64,000 bases of DNA from Actinobacteria bacterium UBA4426 (lineage in GTDB: Bacteria; Actinomycetota; Actinomycetes; S36-B12). The notes under the pieces were generated by a model. That model was not told where the DNA came from. It was given only the letters and a program-made list of their open reading frames with translations, and made no database searches. This document shows, one piece after another, positions 34,135-43,155 of this stretch. Each line of letters begins with the position of its first letter. Within the stretch, counting starts at the first letter, position 1. A program made the position numbers and the translations under genes. Where the stretch lies: contig DGQA01000012.1 in NCBI GenBank assembly GCA_002390705.1, positions 1 through 64,000 of the forward strand, given 5' to 3'.

Positions 34135-34897
34135 CGCCTCTCCCGTAACACCGGCTGAAGCAAGCACACTGACAGCAACTCGGTTTGACAGCGTGTTGCG
34201 TCAACTGGAAATTGATCTTTCCCCGGAAGTCAATCCCCAGGAAGTAGTTCTTTCTGCTGAGCCAACCACACTAGATTTGGCCGTCGAATCTGAGTCGAGT
34301 GTGATGACCCGCGGGTTTGATGCGGGTTTCGACGCTGGTTTTGAAGCCGGCCATAAGAGTGGACATGAAGTTGGGTTTACGACGGGTGTCAGCGAAGGTC
34401 GCGAGCAGATGGCTGCCGATGTTCGCGCGGAACTCCTCACCGAGCACACGGCTATCATGTTGGAACACTCTGAATTGAGAGCCAAACTCGAAATCGCTTT
34501 AAACGTCTTGGCAAGTGGTATGTCCTCATTGGAGTCGGCCACTATCCCGGTGTACACCGAGGTTGGTGTGAATCTGGGCGGTGTAGTCGTTGAACTTGTA
34601 GAAGAAATCCTCGGGGCAGAACTGTCTACCGACAAGGCCCACGTCGTCAATTCGATCAGCGCCGCCGCTGCCGAAATCCCCGGCCACTCGCAAGTGCGCG
34701 TGGCATTACACCCGGACGATCTTGAATTAGTTCACGGCTTGGGTATCGATTTTGAAGAGACCCTTCAGCGTCCCGTGCGCCTGTTGGCCGATGACTCAAT
34801 TGAAGTCCACGGAGCAACTGTGACAAGTGGCTGCACTCGGGTCGATTCCCAAATCAGCCAACGGATCGCACGATTAAAGGAGGCGATTTCCCCGTGA
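34118..34897 (+). CDS. fliH: Flagellar export ATPase regulator FliH
   Basis: A 259-residue protein that holds the ATPase FliI at the export gate. It shows the glycine repeat segment FDAGFDAGFEAGHKSGHEVG (about 64-83), typical of the GxxxG repeats in FliH, and a C-terminal domain with EEILGAELSTDKAHV, then VRVALHPDDLELV. The ATG at 34118 was chosen because longer forms would lie deep inside fliG. It overlaps fliI by four bases. Confidence 0.88.
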   Translation: MTSLFNASPVTPAEASTLTATRFDSVLRQLEIDLSPEVNPQEVVLSAEPTTLDLAVESESSVMTRGFDAGFDAGFEAGHKSGHEVGFTTGVSEGREQMAADVRAELLTEHTAIMLEHSELRAKLEIALNVLASGMSSLESATIPVYTEVGVNLGGVVVELVEEILGAELSTDKAHVVNSISAAAAEIPGHSQVRVALHPDDLELVHGLGIDFEETLQRPVRLLADDSIEVHGATVTSGCTRVDSQISQRIARLKEAISP

Positions 34898-36198
34898 ACC
34901 TTCAACAGACTTTAAATCATGGTCGCGATGCTGTTCGCCTTCCTGTGAGCGGTGAGGTCGTCGGCGTCAACGGATTGACGATCTGGCTCGAAGGCGTCCG
35001 CTCAGCAATCGGTGACGTACTCGACCTAGACGTTCAAGGGCAGAGCCTTCCAGCTCAAGTGGTCGGAATTTCTGGGGATCGGCTGGCGTGCATGCCCTTG
35101 GGAGAAATGTCTGGCGTTGCACCCGGTGTTACCGCACGAGCCACAAATGCACCGGTGCGGGTTCCTATTGGTGATAAATTATTGGGGCGCGTTATTGATG
35201 CCCTCGGAAACCCGATAGACGACAAGGGTCCCCTACCCACCATGCCATTGTTATCCACGACCAATCAGGCTCCGTCTCCACTTTCGCGCCAACGAATCAC
35301 ACAGCAATTACACGTGGGAGTTCGAATAATTGACACTTTGATCCCAATTGGGCGCGGGCAACGAATCGGGATCTTCGCCGGTTCAGGTGTGGGAAAATCA
35401 ACCCTGATGTCCATGATGGCGAGAAATACTTCAGCCGACGTAGTGGTCGTGGGACTGGTTGGCGAACGTGGCCGTGAAGTACTGGAATTCATCGAGAATG
35501 ACCTCGGTTCAGAAGGCCTGGCTAAATCAGTAGTCGTTGTTGCGACCTCAGATATGCCACCCATGGTGCGTCTTCAGGCGGCTTCGACGGCTACTCGCGT
35601 GGCTGAGCACTTTCGAGATCAAGGACTACACGTCTTGTTGTTCATTGACAGCATCACACGGACCATGACCGCGCAACGAGAGGTCGGCCTGTCCGCTGGT
35701 GAGCCACCCGCGGCCCGCGCATATCCCCCATCTGCATTTGCGATGTTGCCTCGCTTACTCGAACGGGCCGGTGCCTCGAGCGTTGGCACCATTACGGGTA
35801 TTTACACAGTTCTCATTGAGGGCGACGACCTCCAAGATCCCGTGGCCGACAGTGCCCGATCGATCCTTGATGGACACATTGTTTTAGACAGGGAGTTAGC
35901 CACCGCAAATCACTACCCGGCCATTGACGTACTCGGTTCCGTCTCTCGAGTTGCACCATATGTGACCAGCAGTGAAGTTCAGTCGAGTGGTGCCGAGTTG
36001 AAAAAACTATTAGCGGCCTACCGGGAAGCTCGCGTCTTGGTGGAAGTCGGCGCTTATGTGAATGGGTCCAACGCCGACGTGGACCGGGCCATTTCACTCA
36101 TGCCACGCATCAATGCGTTCCTTCAACAGCCCACCCACGAAGTCCCCGGTCTTGACGCATCACAACAGCAACTTCTCGGATTGGTAGGCACCCAGTGA
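34894..36198 (+). CDS. fliI: Flagellum-specific export ATPase FliI
   Basis: A 434-residue F1-beta-like ATPase that energises substrate entry to the type III export gate. Walker A is FAGSGVGKSTLMSM, followed by GLVGERGREVLEF, Walker B LHVLLFIDSITR and the GEPPAARAYPPSAFAMLPRL segment. All catalytic motifs are intact. It starts with GTG overlapping fliH and ends overlapping fliJ (GTGA). Confidence 0.96.
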   Translation: MNLQQTLNHGRDAVRLPVSGEVVGVNGLTIWLEGVRSAIGDVLDLDVQGQSLPAQVVGISGDRLACMPLGEMSGVAPGVTARATNAPVRVPIGDKLLGRVIDALGNPIDDKGPLPTMPLLSTTNQAPSPLSRQRITQQLHVGVRIIDTLIPIGRGQRIGIFAGSGVGKSTLMSMMARNTSADVVVVGLVGERGREVLEFIENDLGSEGLAKSVVVVATSDMPPMVRLQAASTATRVAEHFRDQGLHVLLFIDSITRTMTAQREVGLSAGEPPAARAYPPSAFAMLPRLLERAGASSVGTITGIYTVLIEGDDLQDPVADSARSILDGHIVLDRELATANHYPAIDVLGSVSRVAPYVTSSEVQSSGAELKKLLAAYREARVLVEVGAYVNGSNADVDRAISLMPRINAFLQQPTHEVPGLDASQQQLLGLVGTQ

Positions 36199-36644
36199 AT
36201 AATCGGAACCTTGATGTCTTGCTGAAAGTTCGAAAAGCAAAGCAAAGTCAAGCGCTTGCTGCTTTAGGAGTCGAACGAGTGGCCGTTGCCGGTCTATCTT
36301 GTGAACTCGAGGAAGCATCTTCAAACCTCGCTGAACTGCTACTGGACGGTCGGCGCCGGGTTGAAGACATGAAATTCATTGCGGCACAACGCTCAAGTTC
36401 AGTTGCTTTCATCAGACAAATCAACGACTCATTAATGCTGGCGCAACTACGCGCTGAGAACGCGCGTCTGGCGTGGCTGGCTACTGACCAAGATCGGGAG
36501 ATCAGCCAGCGACTACTCGATCGCGAGCAAGACGCTGCCGAACTTGCCAGTGACAGGGCCGAACGGCTGAACTCGGACGAACGGGCCAGAAGCATGATTT
36601 TCTACCGCAAGCAAGGATCAACAAAGAAGGGAAAAGACTCATGA
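36195..36644 (+). CDS. fliJ: Flagellar export protein FliJ
   Basis: A 149-residue, almost entirely helical protein with a coiled coil, lying where FliJ is expected between fliI and fliK. FliJ is the central stalk-like protein of the FliHIJ export ATPase. The sequence is rich in Arg, Ala, Leu and Glu (LLDREQDAAELASDRAERLN), and identification rests on position, length and helical pattern. It overlaps both neighbours by four bases. Confidence 0.82.
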   Translation: MNNRNLDVLLKVRKAKQSQALAALGVERVAVAGLSCELEEASSNLAELLLDGRRRVEDMKFIAAQRSSSVAFIRQINDSLMLAQLRAENARLAWLATDQDREISQRLLDREQDAAELASDRAERLNSDERARSMIFYRKQGSTKKGKDS

Positions 36645-38191
36645 CTACCGTGGCGACAATCGCGGCCAATGCGGCCGCGGAACCGGCAGTACTCAGTGGC
36701 TCGGCTCGATCAGCTGACTCGTCGGGTCGGTTTGCAACAGAGTTGAGCAAGACTACGCAACAGGTGCGCGAACGCCACGATGGTCAACAGCATGCGACCG
36801 CAAGGCGATCTGAGGAAAGCGAATCTGACAATGGCCCACGAATCCGCACGGCGAAGCCCGATATTGATCAGAGCGCAACGCAAAACTTGGTAGCCGAGCT
36901 CACCGATTCCGAGGGCAAAGACGACCTTGGGTTGACCCCAATCGGACTTACCGTCGCCGCTCCCGTTGGTAGGGAATCACTAGATCCCGAATTAGTTGGC
37001 CTTGGGGTTGTTGACCCAAATTCCATGGACGCAGAACTCGAAACTTCGTCTGAATCTCAGGAAGGAATAACCTCTGCCACGTTTAAGTCAGGTGCAGGTT
37101 CCCTTTCCACTACCAACGGAACAATGCCAGATGAGTTACCCACAAATAACACGATGAAGCCTGCAGTTGTCACCGGAAATGCCACACACACCCAGGTCGG
37201 GAATGAAGAAACTGTGAACAGTGTGCTCGGTACTGGCTCCGCCGATTCAGTGGCGGACGAGGCAATGTCGGGGGCCAGCCCCAACGCTGGCACCGCACCG
37301 GACGCTGGGACAGCGCCTGTGCCAAATAGCAGGAGCGCGAAATCACCAACCAACAGCGGTGCCCCGGTGGACGCCCTTGCAACTGATTCTCCAACAGAGA
37401 CAACGAGCGGATCTTTAACCGTTGAGGGTGAAGCCGGTGAAGTTCCCGGTGAATCCAACACCGTCTCCGAATCCAGTGTGACAACGTCTAATGAATCAGG
37501 TCCACCTTCGGACGGTGCGAGTGACGATGGCAGCCAGAACGATAGGAGATTTGGGACCCCGGGCGAGTCAGCCGCAGGCGTTGTCCGGACTGGTCAATTT
37601 GAAAGTGAGATAATTGATAGATCCCAAAGTAGTGCGGCTCGAGCAGGCGTAGACATGCCAGTTTCTCCCGTAATGATAAACCAGGTGGCAGCGTCCGGGC
37701 CCTCACAGGCAACACTTGATCCTGGTTCTCCAATCCTGTCAGCCGAACCAAAAGCGCCGACGCCGGTGGCTGCCCAGATGTCCGCTCACTTGAGTGCATT
37801 TAAGGGTCTCGCCAATGGCACCTACGAAACAACCTTGCGTCTTTATCCTGAGGAATTGGGTCAGGTGTCGGTTCGGATTCAGGTTAACGGAGGCACCGTA
37901 TCTATCCACGCCTTTGGGGCCAGTGAAGTGGCGGTTCAAGCACTTCGCGAAGCCATGCCAGATCTGCGCCAAAACCTTCTTCAATCTGGTCTTGACCTTG
38001 TCGATAGTCAGGTCGATCAAGGATCTTCCTTCCTCAGCGAAGAGCAGGAATCAGCTAACGGCCGCATGGTGGATTCAAGTAATCCCGACAGCCCGGTGAA
38101 CCAACAAAATAGTGAGATCGCTGGCGACACCATCGATGCCCTCACAAATAGTGAACGAACCGAGGGAGCTCGCGTCGATGTGCGCGTCTGA
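36641..38191 (+). CDS. fliK: Flagellar hook-length control protein FliK
   Basis: A 516-residue secreted ruler protein that times the switch from hook to filament export. The N-terminal 350 residues are low-complexity, rich in Ser, Thr, Gly, Pro and Asp. The C-terminal FliK domain (about 375-455) shows YETTLRLYPEELGQVSVRIQ and ALREAMPDLRQNLLQSGLDL. It follows fliJ with an overlapping start and precedes flgD, as usual. Confidence 0.9.
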   Translation: MTTVATIAANAAAEPAVLSGSARSADSSGRFATELSKTTQQVRERHDGQQHATARRSEESESDNGPRIRTAKPDIDQSATQNLVAELTDSEGKDDLGLTPIGLTVAAPVGRESLDPELVGLGVVDPNSMDAELETSSESQEGITSATFKSGAGSLSTTNGTMPDELPTNNTMKPAVVTGNATHTQVGNEETVNSVLGTGSADSVADEAMSGASPNAGTAPDAGTAPVPNSRSAKSPTNSGAPVDALATDSPTETTSGSLTVEGEAGEVPGESNTVSESSVTTSNESGPPSDGASDDGSQNDRRFGTPGESAAGVVRTGQFESEIIDRSQSSAARAGVDMPVSPVMINQVAASGPSQATLDPGSPILSAEPKAPTPVAAQMSAHLSAFKGLANGTYETTLRLYPEELGQVSVRIQVNGGTVSIHAFGASEVAVQALREAMPDLRQNLLQSGLDLVDSQVDQGSSFLSEEQESANGRMVDSSNPDSPVNQQNSEIAGDTIDALTNSERTEGARVDVRV

Positions 38192-38233
38192 ACTCAACCA
38201 ACTCCCACCCCATCTGAAAAGAAAGGACATCCG

Positions 38234-38866
38234 ATGACTATCACCCCTATCGGATCGACCGGTACTCCCATTGCCGAGTTAATGGGACCAAAGCCAGCAA
38301 AAGCTTCCGATCCTGCTGGAGAGCTGGGCAGTGAAGCATTTCTGAAGCTCTTGGTTGCCCAGTTGAAATATCAGGATCCCCTCAACCCTGCCGATGGCGC
38401 CGAATTTTTGGCCCAAACCGCCCAATTCACCATGGTCGAAAAACTCACAACCATGGTCACGCAGGGTGAAGAGACGGCTCGCAGCCAGCAAGAAACACAG
38501 GCCGCTCAACTGGTGGGTAAACAGGTCACCTACGTGAGTACCTCCGGTGAAAAAACTGAAGGAACGGTGGAATCCGCATCCTTTACCGATGACGGCCAAA
38601 TGCTGGTAATCGATGGGAAGTCGGTCGAGCTAGACGCGGTCACAGGAGTTATTGGTGGGCCCAATGATTCACAGGTTGCGCAAGCGTTGACGGATCTTGG
38701 GCCGTCGTTGTCGGCCAATCTCGCACCCGAATTAGTTAAGGCGCTACAAAGCTTGGGGCTGACCCAATCCGGCACGCCAGTTGTGAGCCCGTCGATCCCG
38801 AACCCGACTGTCGCTTCTTCTTCAGGAGACAGTGAGACAACTGTCTCCAGTGTGGAAGAGGGGTGA
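38234..38866 (+). CDS. flgD: Flagellar hook-capping protein FlgD
   Basis: A 210-residue scaffold required for hook assembly. The N-terminus EAFLKLLVAQLKYQDPLNPA with FLAQTAQFTMVEKL is the FlgD signature. A short Tudor/SH3-like region follows (GKQVTYVSTSGEKTEGTVES), and the Fn3-type domain of longer FlgD proteins is missing. It has AAAGGA before the ATG and is the last gene before a 173-base gap. Confidence 0.93.
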   Translation: MTITPIGSTGTPIAELMGPKPAKASDPAGELGSEAFLKLLVAQLKYQDPLNPADGAEFLAQTAQFTMVEKLTTMVTQGEETARSQQETQAAQLVGKQVTYVSTSGEKTEGTVESASFTDDGQMLVIDGKSVELDAVTGVIGGPNDSQVAQALTDLGPSLSANLAPELVKALQSLGLTQSGTPVVSPSIPNPTVASSSGDSETTVSSVEEG

Positions 38867-38996
38867 GAACACATTTCTTGGCAAACGCACGAGGCATAGG
38901 CCTACCGCGTTTGAGTAACTAGGTAACAAAAAAGGTGCTGCTAGGGATTGCGAAACCTTTGATTGCGAGGCCACGGATGGCGTTGAACAAGAAGCA

Positions 38997-39016
38997 GTTG
39001 AGCCGAACGGTTCAAC
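38997..39016 (+). promoter_or_regulatory. Inverted repeat just before the flgE ribosome binding site
   Basis: GTTGAGCCG (38997-39005) and CGGTTCAAC (39008-39016) are inverted copies with one G-T pair. It could be an operator or an RNA hairpin directly upstream of the CGGAGG site of flgE. The 173-base gap before flgE has no clear FliA-type promoter. Confidence 0.35.
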
Positions 39017-39039
39017 TCAACAACAACCGGAGGTAAAAA

Positions 39040-40299
39040 ATGCTTCGCTCATTATTCTCAGGAATTACAGGTCTGCGCGCCCACCAACAAATGATGGACG
39101 TAACAGGCAACAACATCGCAAACGTGAACTCGGCTGGATATAAGGCATCAACGGCTGTCTTCGAGTCAGCGATCTCTCAGGCAGTAAAGGCACCCGGTGC
39201 CCCCGTTGCCGGTGCTGCCAATGCTGCTGCTCGAGGTGGCGTGAATGGAGTCCAGATCGGACTCGGTGTCAAACTGGGCGGCGTGTCAACTAACTTCGGT
39301 CAGGGTTCTTCCCAACTAACAGGGGTATCCACCGATTTCGCTCTTCAAGGTGGAGGATTCTTTGTCACCAACAATGGGATAGAAAATCAATTCACGCGGG
39401 CTGGTTCCTTCACGATGGATGCCGCCGGCAAGTTGACCGCACCCGACGGCAACATCGTGCAGGGTTACATGGCCAATGCCGCCGGTGTTATTAACCCCAA
39501 TGCCGCCACAACAGACATCACTTTGCCGGTGGCACAGTTGTTGCCGGCCGTATCCAGCACCACCATGAGTATGGGGGGTAACCTTAAGGCTGATGTTGCC
39601 AATGGAACCACTGTGACGAGTTCAATCACCACTTACGATGTCCTGGGGGCGGCGAGTGCGACTACGGCCACGTTCACCAAGACTGCTCCGGGTTGGAACG
39701 TTCAGTTAACTGGTGAAGACGGAGCCGCCGGGGCTGCGGTCGCGATCACCTTTGACGGAAATGGTGTCCTCACTACTGCCTCTCCAATTGCAGCGCTGAA
39801 TCGGCCTGCAGTCGCTGCGGCGGTTGGTCCCCCAGTTGTTGTGGCGGTGCCGGTAGCCGACTTCGAAGTGGATATCACCGGACTTACCCAGTATGCGGCT
39901 TCGAGTTCATTTGGTATCACCGAACAAAATGGTGCAGCCGTCGGTGCGCTCACCACCTTCTCCACGACCAGTGATGGCCAACTCATCGGTATTTACAGTA
40001 ATGGTAAAAAACAAGCCCTGGCACAGCTAGCGGTCGCTATTTTCAATAACCCTGATGGTTTGGAAAAAGTGGGCGACAGCAACTACCGGACCTCAGTTAA
40101 CTCCGGTGTGGCGTTAATTGGCTCTGCGACCGTTGGTGGGCGCGGGTCAATACAGGGGGGATCCCTAGAAATGTCCAACGTGGACCTGGCTTCTGAGTTC
40201 ACCAACTTAATCGTGGCCCAGCGGGGCTTTGCGGCAAACTCTAGGACAATGACGGCTGCAGACGAAATGCTACAGGAACTCATGAGTATCAAGCGTTAA
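39040..40299 (+). CDS. flgE: Flagellar hook protein FlgE
   Basis: A 419-residue hook subunit. The N-terminal rod/hook motif is SLFSGITGLRAHQQMMDVTG and NNIANVNSAGYKAS; the middle shows the FlgE/F/G pattern STDFALQGGGFFVTNNG and FTRAGSFTMDAAGKL; the C-terminus is GGSLEMSNVDLASEFTNLIV with AQRGFAANSRTM. ATG has CCGGAGG upstream. It is the only FlgE/F/G-type protein in the window. It ends in front of a strong hairpin. Confidence 0.94.
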   Translation: MLRSLFSGITGLRAHQQMMDVTGNNIANVNSAGYKASTAVFESAISQAVKAPGAPVAGAANAAARGGVNGVQIGLGVKLGGVSTNFGQGSSQLTGVSTDFALQGGGFFVTNNGIENQFTRAGSFTMDAAGKLTAPDGNIVQGYMANAAGVINPNAATTDITLPVAQLLPAVSSTTMSMGGNLKADVANGTTVTSSITTYDVLGAASATTATFTKTAPGWNVQLTGEDGAAGAAVAITFDGNGVLTTASPIAALNRPAVAAAVGPPVVVAVPVADFEVDITGLTQYAASSSFGITEQNGAAVGALTTFSTTSDGQLIGIYSNGKKQALAQLAVAIFNNPDGLEKVGDSNYRTSVNSGVALIGSATVGGRGSIQGGSLEMSNVDLASEFTNLIVAQRGFAANSRTMTAADEMLQELMSIKR

Positions 40300-40304
40300 T
40301 GTGC

Positions 40305-40349
40305 AATTCTGTTTGGGTAGGCCACATGGGTGTCTGCCCAAACAGAATT
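40305..40349. terminator. Long hairpin after flgE
   Basis: A 16-bp stem (40305-40320 with 40334-40349, AATTCTGTTTGGGTAG and its complement with one G-T pair) and a 13-base loop. There is no T-run right after the stem, so it may stabilise the flgE message or end it with reduced efficiency. It separates the hook gene from the next promoter. Confidence 0.7.
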
Positions 40350-40425
40350 CATTATCTCCCTGAACTCACAATAGCTTCAGCGCAGGATGCATTGACAGTT
40401 GTGGGCCTTCTCGCCCGTGACTACC

Positions 40426-40452
40426 TTAAGTCGTTGCTATTCCTGCCGATTA
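40426..40452 (+). promoter_or_regulatory. FliA-type promoter of flbD-motA-motB
   Basis: TTAAGTCG at 40426-40433, 11 bases, then GCCGATTA at 40445-40452. Transcription would start near 40459, 36 bases before the flbD GTG. Confidence 0.68.
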
Positions 40453-40494
40453 TACTGTGCGAAGCGAAAATACTCTAAGGAAGGAGCTGGCACC

Positions 40495-40758
40495 GTGATT
40501 AAGTTAACGAGGCTCAACGGCGAGAAGTTCGCGCTGAATAGTGATCTGATAGAACGGATCGAGGAGTCACCGGACACCGTGTTGACCCTCGTGGACGGCA
40601 AACACATTATGGTGACTGAGAGACTCTCTGACATTATTGACTCAATTCGATTGGACCGTGCCACCGTCCTAGCAATTGCTCAAGACGTGGCTAATTCCAT
40701 CGATGACCCCTCAGGTTCAGCTAGTGCAAACGTCATTTCAATGAATCCGCGCGGATAA
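40495..40758 (+). CDS. flbD: FlbD family flagellar protein
   Basis: An 87-residue protein of the FlbD/SwrD family. The core IKLTRLNGEKFALNSDLIER followed by IEESPDTVLTLVDGKHIMV is diagnostic; in Bacillus the homologue SwrD raises motor torque. The GTG at 40495, preceded by AAGGAAGGAG, lies downstream of the predicted transcription start, so longer upstream forms are unlikely. It is two bases upstream of motA. Confidence 0.92.
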   Translation: MIKLTRLNGEKFALNSDLIERIEESPDTVLTLVDGKHIMVTERLSDIIDSIRLDRATVLAIAQDVANSIDDPSGSASANVISMNPRG

Positions 40759-40760
40759 TC

Positions 40761-41534
40761 GTGGATCCAATAACGCTTATTGGCGTAGTTCTCGCTTTCA
40801 TCATTGTCATGGTCGTCCTGATAATTGAAGGCGGCTCGCCTACCTCTATTTTACTCCTTGCCCCATTGATTCTGGTTTTCGGTGGGACATTTGCCGTTGG
40901 CGCTGCCGGGATGTCAGGCAAGTTATTCTTGGCGTCGCTTAAAGCGGCCGGCACAGCACTCATATCCGGGACCCCAAAATATGAAAGTCTGCTGGAAACT
41001 CTCGTGGAATGCGCCAATATCGCGCGAAGGGATGGATTACTCTCCTTAGAAGCCACGGTAAGCGAAATCGAAGACGCGCTGCTACGTCGCGGACTTGAGT
41101 TGGCGATCGACGGCACAGACCCCGGGGATCTCGGGCGCATTCTCGAGGCAGAACTGCACAGTGAAACGGTGTACGGCACCCGCCAAGCAAAACTTTTCAT
41201 GGATATGGGTGGCTACGCACCAACCATTGGCATTATCGGGACAATTCTTGGCTTGGTCACCGTTCTGGGAAACCTTTCTAACCCCGACGAGCTGGGTGGG
41301 CTTATTGCCGCGGCCTTCGTCGCAGCCATGTGGGGCGTACTCTCGGCGAACGTCTTCTGGCTACCCATCGGAACTAAAATGAAATTGCTCAATGACCTGC
41401 GCACCACGCAGGGCGAGGTAATCATCGAGGGAATCCTGGCCATTCAAGCCGGTGCAAACCCACGCATGGTGGAACGCAGGCTTCGGGCACTGCTTCCCGC
41501 TGATATCCTCCGGGATCTTGAAAAGGCAGGCTGA
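40761..41534 (+). CDS. motA: Flagellar motor stator protein MotA
   Basis: A 257-residue membrane protein that forms the stator channel with MotB. Four membrane helices are visible (about 2-22, 27-48, 150-172 and 182-204), with the cytoplasmic loop between the second and third carrying the charged residues that touch FliG. The YAPTIGIIGTILGLVTVLGN segment is diagnostic. It starts with GTG. Confidence 0.95.
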   Translation: MDPITLIGVVLAFIIVMVVLIIEGGSPTSILLLAPLILVFGGTFAVGAAGMSGKLFLASLKAAGTALISGTPKYESLLETLVECANIARRDGLLSLEATVSEIEDALLRRGLELAIDGTDPGDLGRILEAELHSETVYGTRQAKLFMDMGGYAPTIGIIGTILGLVTVLGNLSNPDELGGLIAAAFVAAMWGVLSANVFWLPIGTKMKLLNDLRTTQGEVIIEGILAIQAGANPRMVERRLRALLPADILRDLEKAG

Positions 41535-41536
41535 AC

Positions 41537-42466
41537 TTGACTAACCGTCGCCATGTCGAAGAGGAAAAGGAGAACCACGAAAGGTGGCTAATCTCCTATG
41601 CCGACATGGTGACCCTGTTGTTCGCTCTGTTTGTGCTCTTGTTCGCCATCAGCCAAGTCAATAACGAAAAGTATGAAGAACTCTCCACCTCCCTAGCCAC
41701 TGCTTTTGGTACGGCCGTGAACATTTCTGATGGCAATAACAGCGTTCTGCCCCTGGCTGGAGACAACGTAACTTTGAGCTCGCTCCCGCCGGTCGATGCA
41801 CCCGCAATTGTGATACCTGATGTCATGCCCAAAATTCGCGACCAAGTGTCGAATCTCATGTCCACTCAAGGAAGCGTTGATGGCATCAAGGCGAGCCTTG
41901 CTGTTCAGTCAGCGGTGGCGGCCGAGGCTGCTGATCAGGCCAACCTGAACAAGGCAGAACAAGCGCTCGCCAGCGCCGTGAGTTCCGCGGGCCTTTCCGG
42001 AAAGGTAGTTCTCAGCCGAGAGGAGCGAGGGCTGATTGTGACCCTCCTCGTTGACGATGTGATCTTTCCTCCGCACAGCGCCACGCTTCAGTCCGGCGGT
42101 TCTGATGCGATTCGGGCACTCCTTCCGGCGCTCCAGGATTCCGGAACCAGACTGATCGTTGAAGGTCACACCAACACGGCTCCTGTGCAGCCGATTAATT
42201 TCCCCAGCGACTGGGAACTGTCCAGTGCGAGAGCGGGCGCAGTTGCCCGGTTTCTCAACTCTGAAGGGGGAGTTCCTCGGCCGAGAATGCATGTTGCCGG
42301 CTACGGGGACACTTCGCCATTGGTCCCCGAGTCCAACCCGGATCACCTTCGCCTCAACCGACGAGTGGCGATCGTAGTGGCGAGTGGCTTAACGGAGGAA
42401 CAACGCTCCCTCCTTGCTGGCGCGAGGGTCGCCAGTGAGATGGCCGATCAGAACACATTGCAGTGA
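41537..42466 (+). CDS. motB: Flagellar motor stator protein MotB
   Basis: A 309-residue stator subunit with one membrane helix and a C-terminal OmpA-like peptidoglycan-binding domain (about 165-290: LIVEGHTNTAPVQPINFPSD, WELSSARAGAVARFL, RLNRRVAIVV). The ion-binding Asp is D23 in WLISYADMVTLLFALFVLLF. The leucine-rich helix after D23 looks more like MotS/PomB-type than the enteric proton-type (YADFVTAMMALF), but ion use cannot be decided from this. It starts with TTG two bases after motA. Confidence 0.94.
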   Translation: MTNRRHVEEEKENHERWLISYADMVTLLFALFVLLFAISQVNNEKYEELSTSLATAFGTAVNISDGNNSVLPLAGDNVTLSSLPPVDAPAIVIPDVMPKIRDQVSNLMSTQGSVDGIKASLAVQSAVAAEAADQANLNKAEQALASAVSSAGLSGKVVLSREERGLIVTLLVDDVIFPPHSATLQSGGSDAIRALLPALQDSGTRLIVEGHTNTAPVQPINFPSDWELSSARAGAVARFLNSEGGVPRPRMHVAGYGDTSPLVPESNPDHLRLNRRVAIVVASGLTEEQRSLLAGARVASEMADQNTLQ

Positions 42467-42487
42467 CGCAAATAAGACCCAGTTCGC

Positions 42488-42514
42488 TCAAGATTTGGTC
42501 CGCAAAGCCGATGA
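42488..42514 (+). promoter_or_regulatory. FliA-type promoter of fliL
   Basis: TCAAGATT at 42488-42495, 11 bases, then GCCGATGA at 42507-42514. Transcription would start near 42521, just before the GGAGG ribosome binding site of fliL, giving a leader of about 12 bases. Confidence 0.7.
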
Positions 42515-42532
42515 GACGTATGGAGGAAAATT

Positions 42533-42988
42533 ATGGCGAAAAAGAAGTCTGACTCAGAAGATGGCGACAAGGGCTCACGGCTGCGGATAGTTGTTGTTGT
42601 GCTGGCTGTCCTGCTGATCGGGGCCGGCGTGTATATGTATCTCGGAAATGGGTCCTCAGAGGCGCCCGCAAGCGTCCAACCTGTTGCCGTTGCGGCAATA
42701 GATAAAGGCGAGGTCATCAAACTCGAGCCTATTTTCATTAATCTTAAGAACGATCGTTTCCTCAAGGTCGGGCTAGCACTGCAAACAACTCTCACCGGGG
42801 ATGACGCCGAGCTCGATGGGTCGATAGCACTCGATGCTGCCATCGAGGTCTTTAGCAATAAAGATATCGACCAAGTAGTGACTGAGACTGGCCGTGCCCA
42901 GCTCAAAGAGGCATTACTCACGCTGGTGACCGAAAAATACGGCGCCCAAGTAATCGATATCTATTTTACGGAGTTTGTTATGCAGTAG
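42533..42988 (+). CDS. fliL: Flagellar basal body-associated protein FliL
   Basis: A 151-residue single-pass membrane protein that surrounds and supports the stator. It has a lysine-rich cytoplasmic N-terminus, one helix (about 17-36: LRIVVVVLAVLLIGAGVYMY) and an extracytoplasmic domain with EPIFINLKNDRFLKVGLALQ and the C-terminal YGAQVIDIYFTEFVMQ typical of FliL. ATG has GGAGG upstream. Confidence 0.93.
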   Translation: MAKKKSDSEDGDKGSRLRIVVVVLAVLLIGAGVYMYLGNGSSEAPASVQPVAVAAIDKGEVIKLEPIFINLKNDRFLKVGLALQTTLTGDDAELDGSIALDAAIEVFSNKDIDQVVTETGRAQLKEALLTLVTEKYGAQVIDIYFTEFVMQ

Positions 42989-43004
42989 TAGTGACCCGGT
43001 CGCC

Positions 43005-43148
43005 ATGGATGAAACGCGACTCTTGATATCGGGCAGCTGGCTAGCAGCGCTCGAGGGCTCAAAGGCTGGAAGGAACCGGCCCCTACCGCCCGAACATTCT
43101 GAATTTTTTGCGATTAAAGGCTCAGTTAGGGCTCTGAGCAGACGATGA
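43005..43148 (+). CDS. 47-residue small ORF between fliL and fliM
   Basis: An ATG-initiated frame of 47 codons (beginning MDETRLLISGSWLAALEGSK) that fills most of the 167-base gap between fliL and fliM and stops eight bases before the fliM GTG. No ribosome binding site of quality is seen, and no family is recognised. It may be a chance frame; it also overlaps the predicted FliA-type element. Confidence 0.25.
   Translation: MDETRLLISGSWLAALEGSKAGRNRPLPPEHSEFFAIKGSVRALSRR
43122..43148 (+). promoter_or_regulatory. FliA-type promoter of fliM
   Basis: TCAGTTAG at 43122-43129, 11 bases, then GACGATGA at 43141-43148. Transcription would start at about 43155, virtually at the fliM GTG, so the message may be leaderless. 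The -10 differs from GCCGATAA at two positions. Confidence 0.55.
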
Positions 43149-43155
43149 GTCTTTC

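Noticed and set aside
40392..40397. TTGACA upstream of flbD
   Set aside because: No -10-like hexamer at 16-19 bases downstream; the FliA-type element 30 bases further on explains transcription better.
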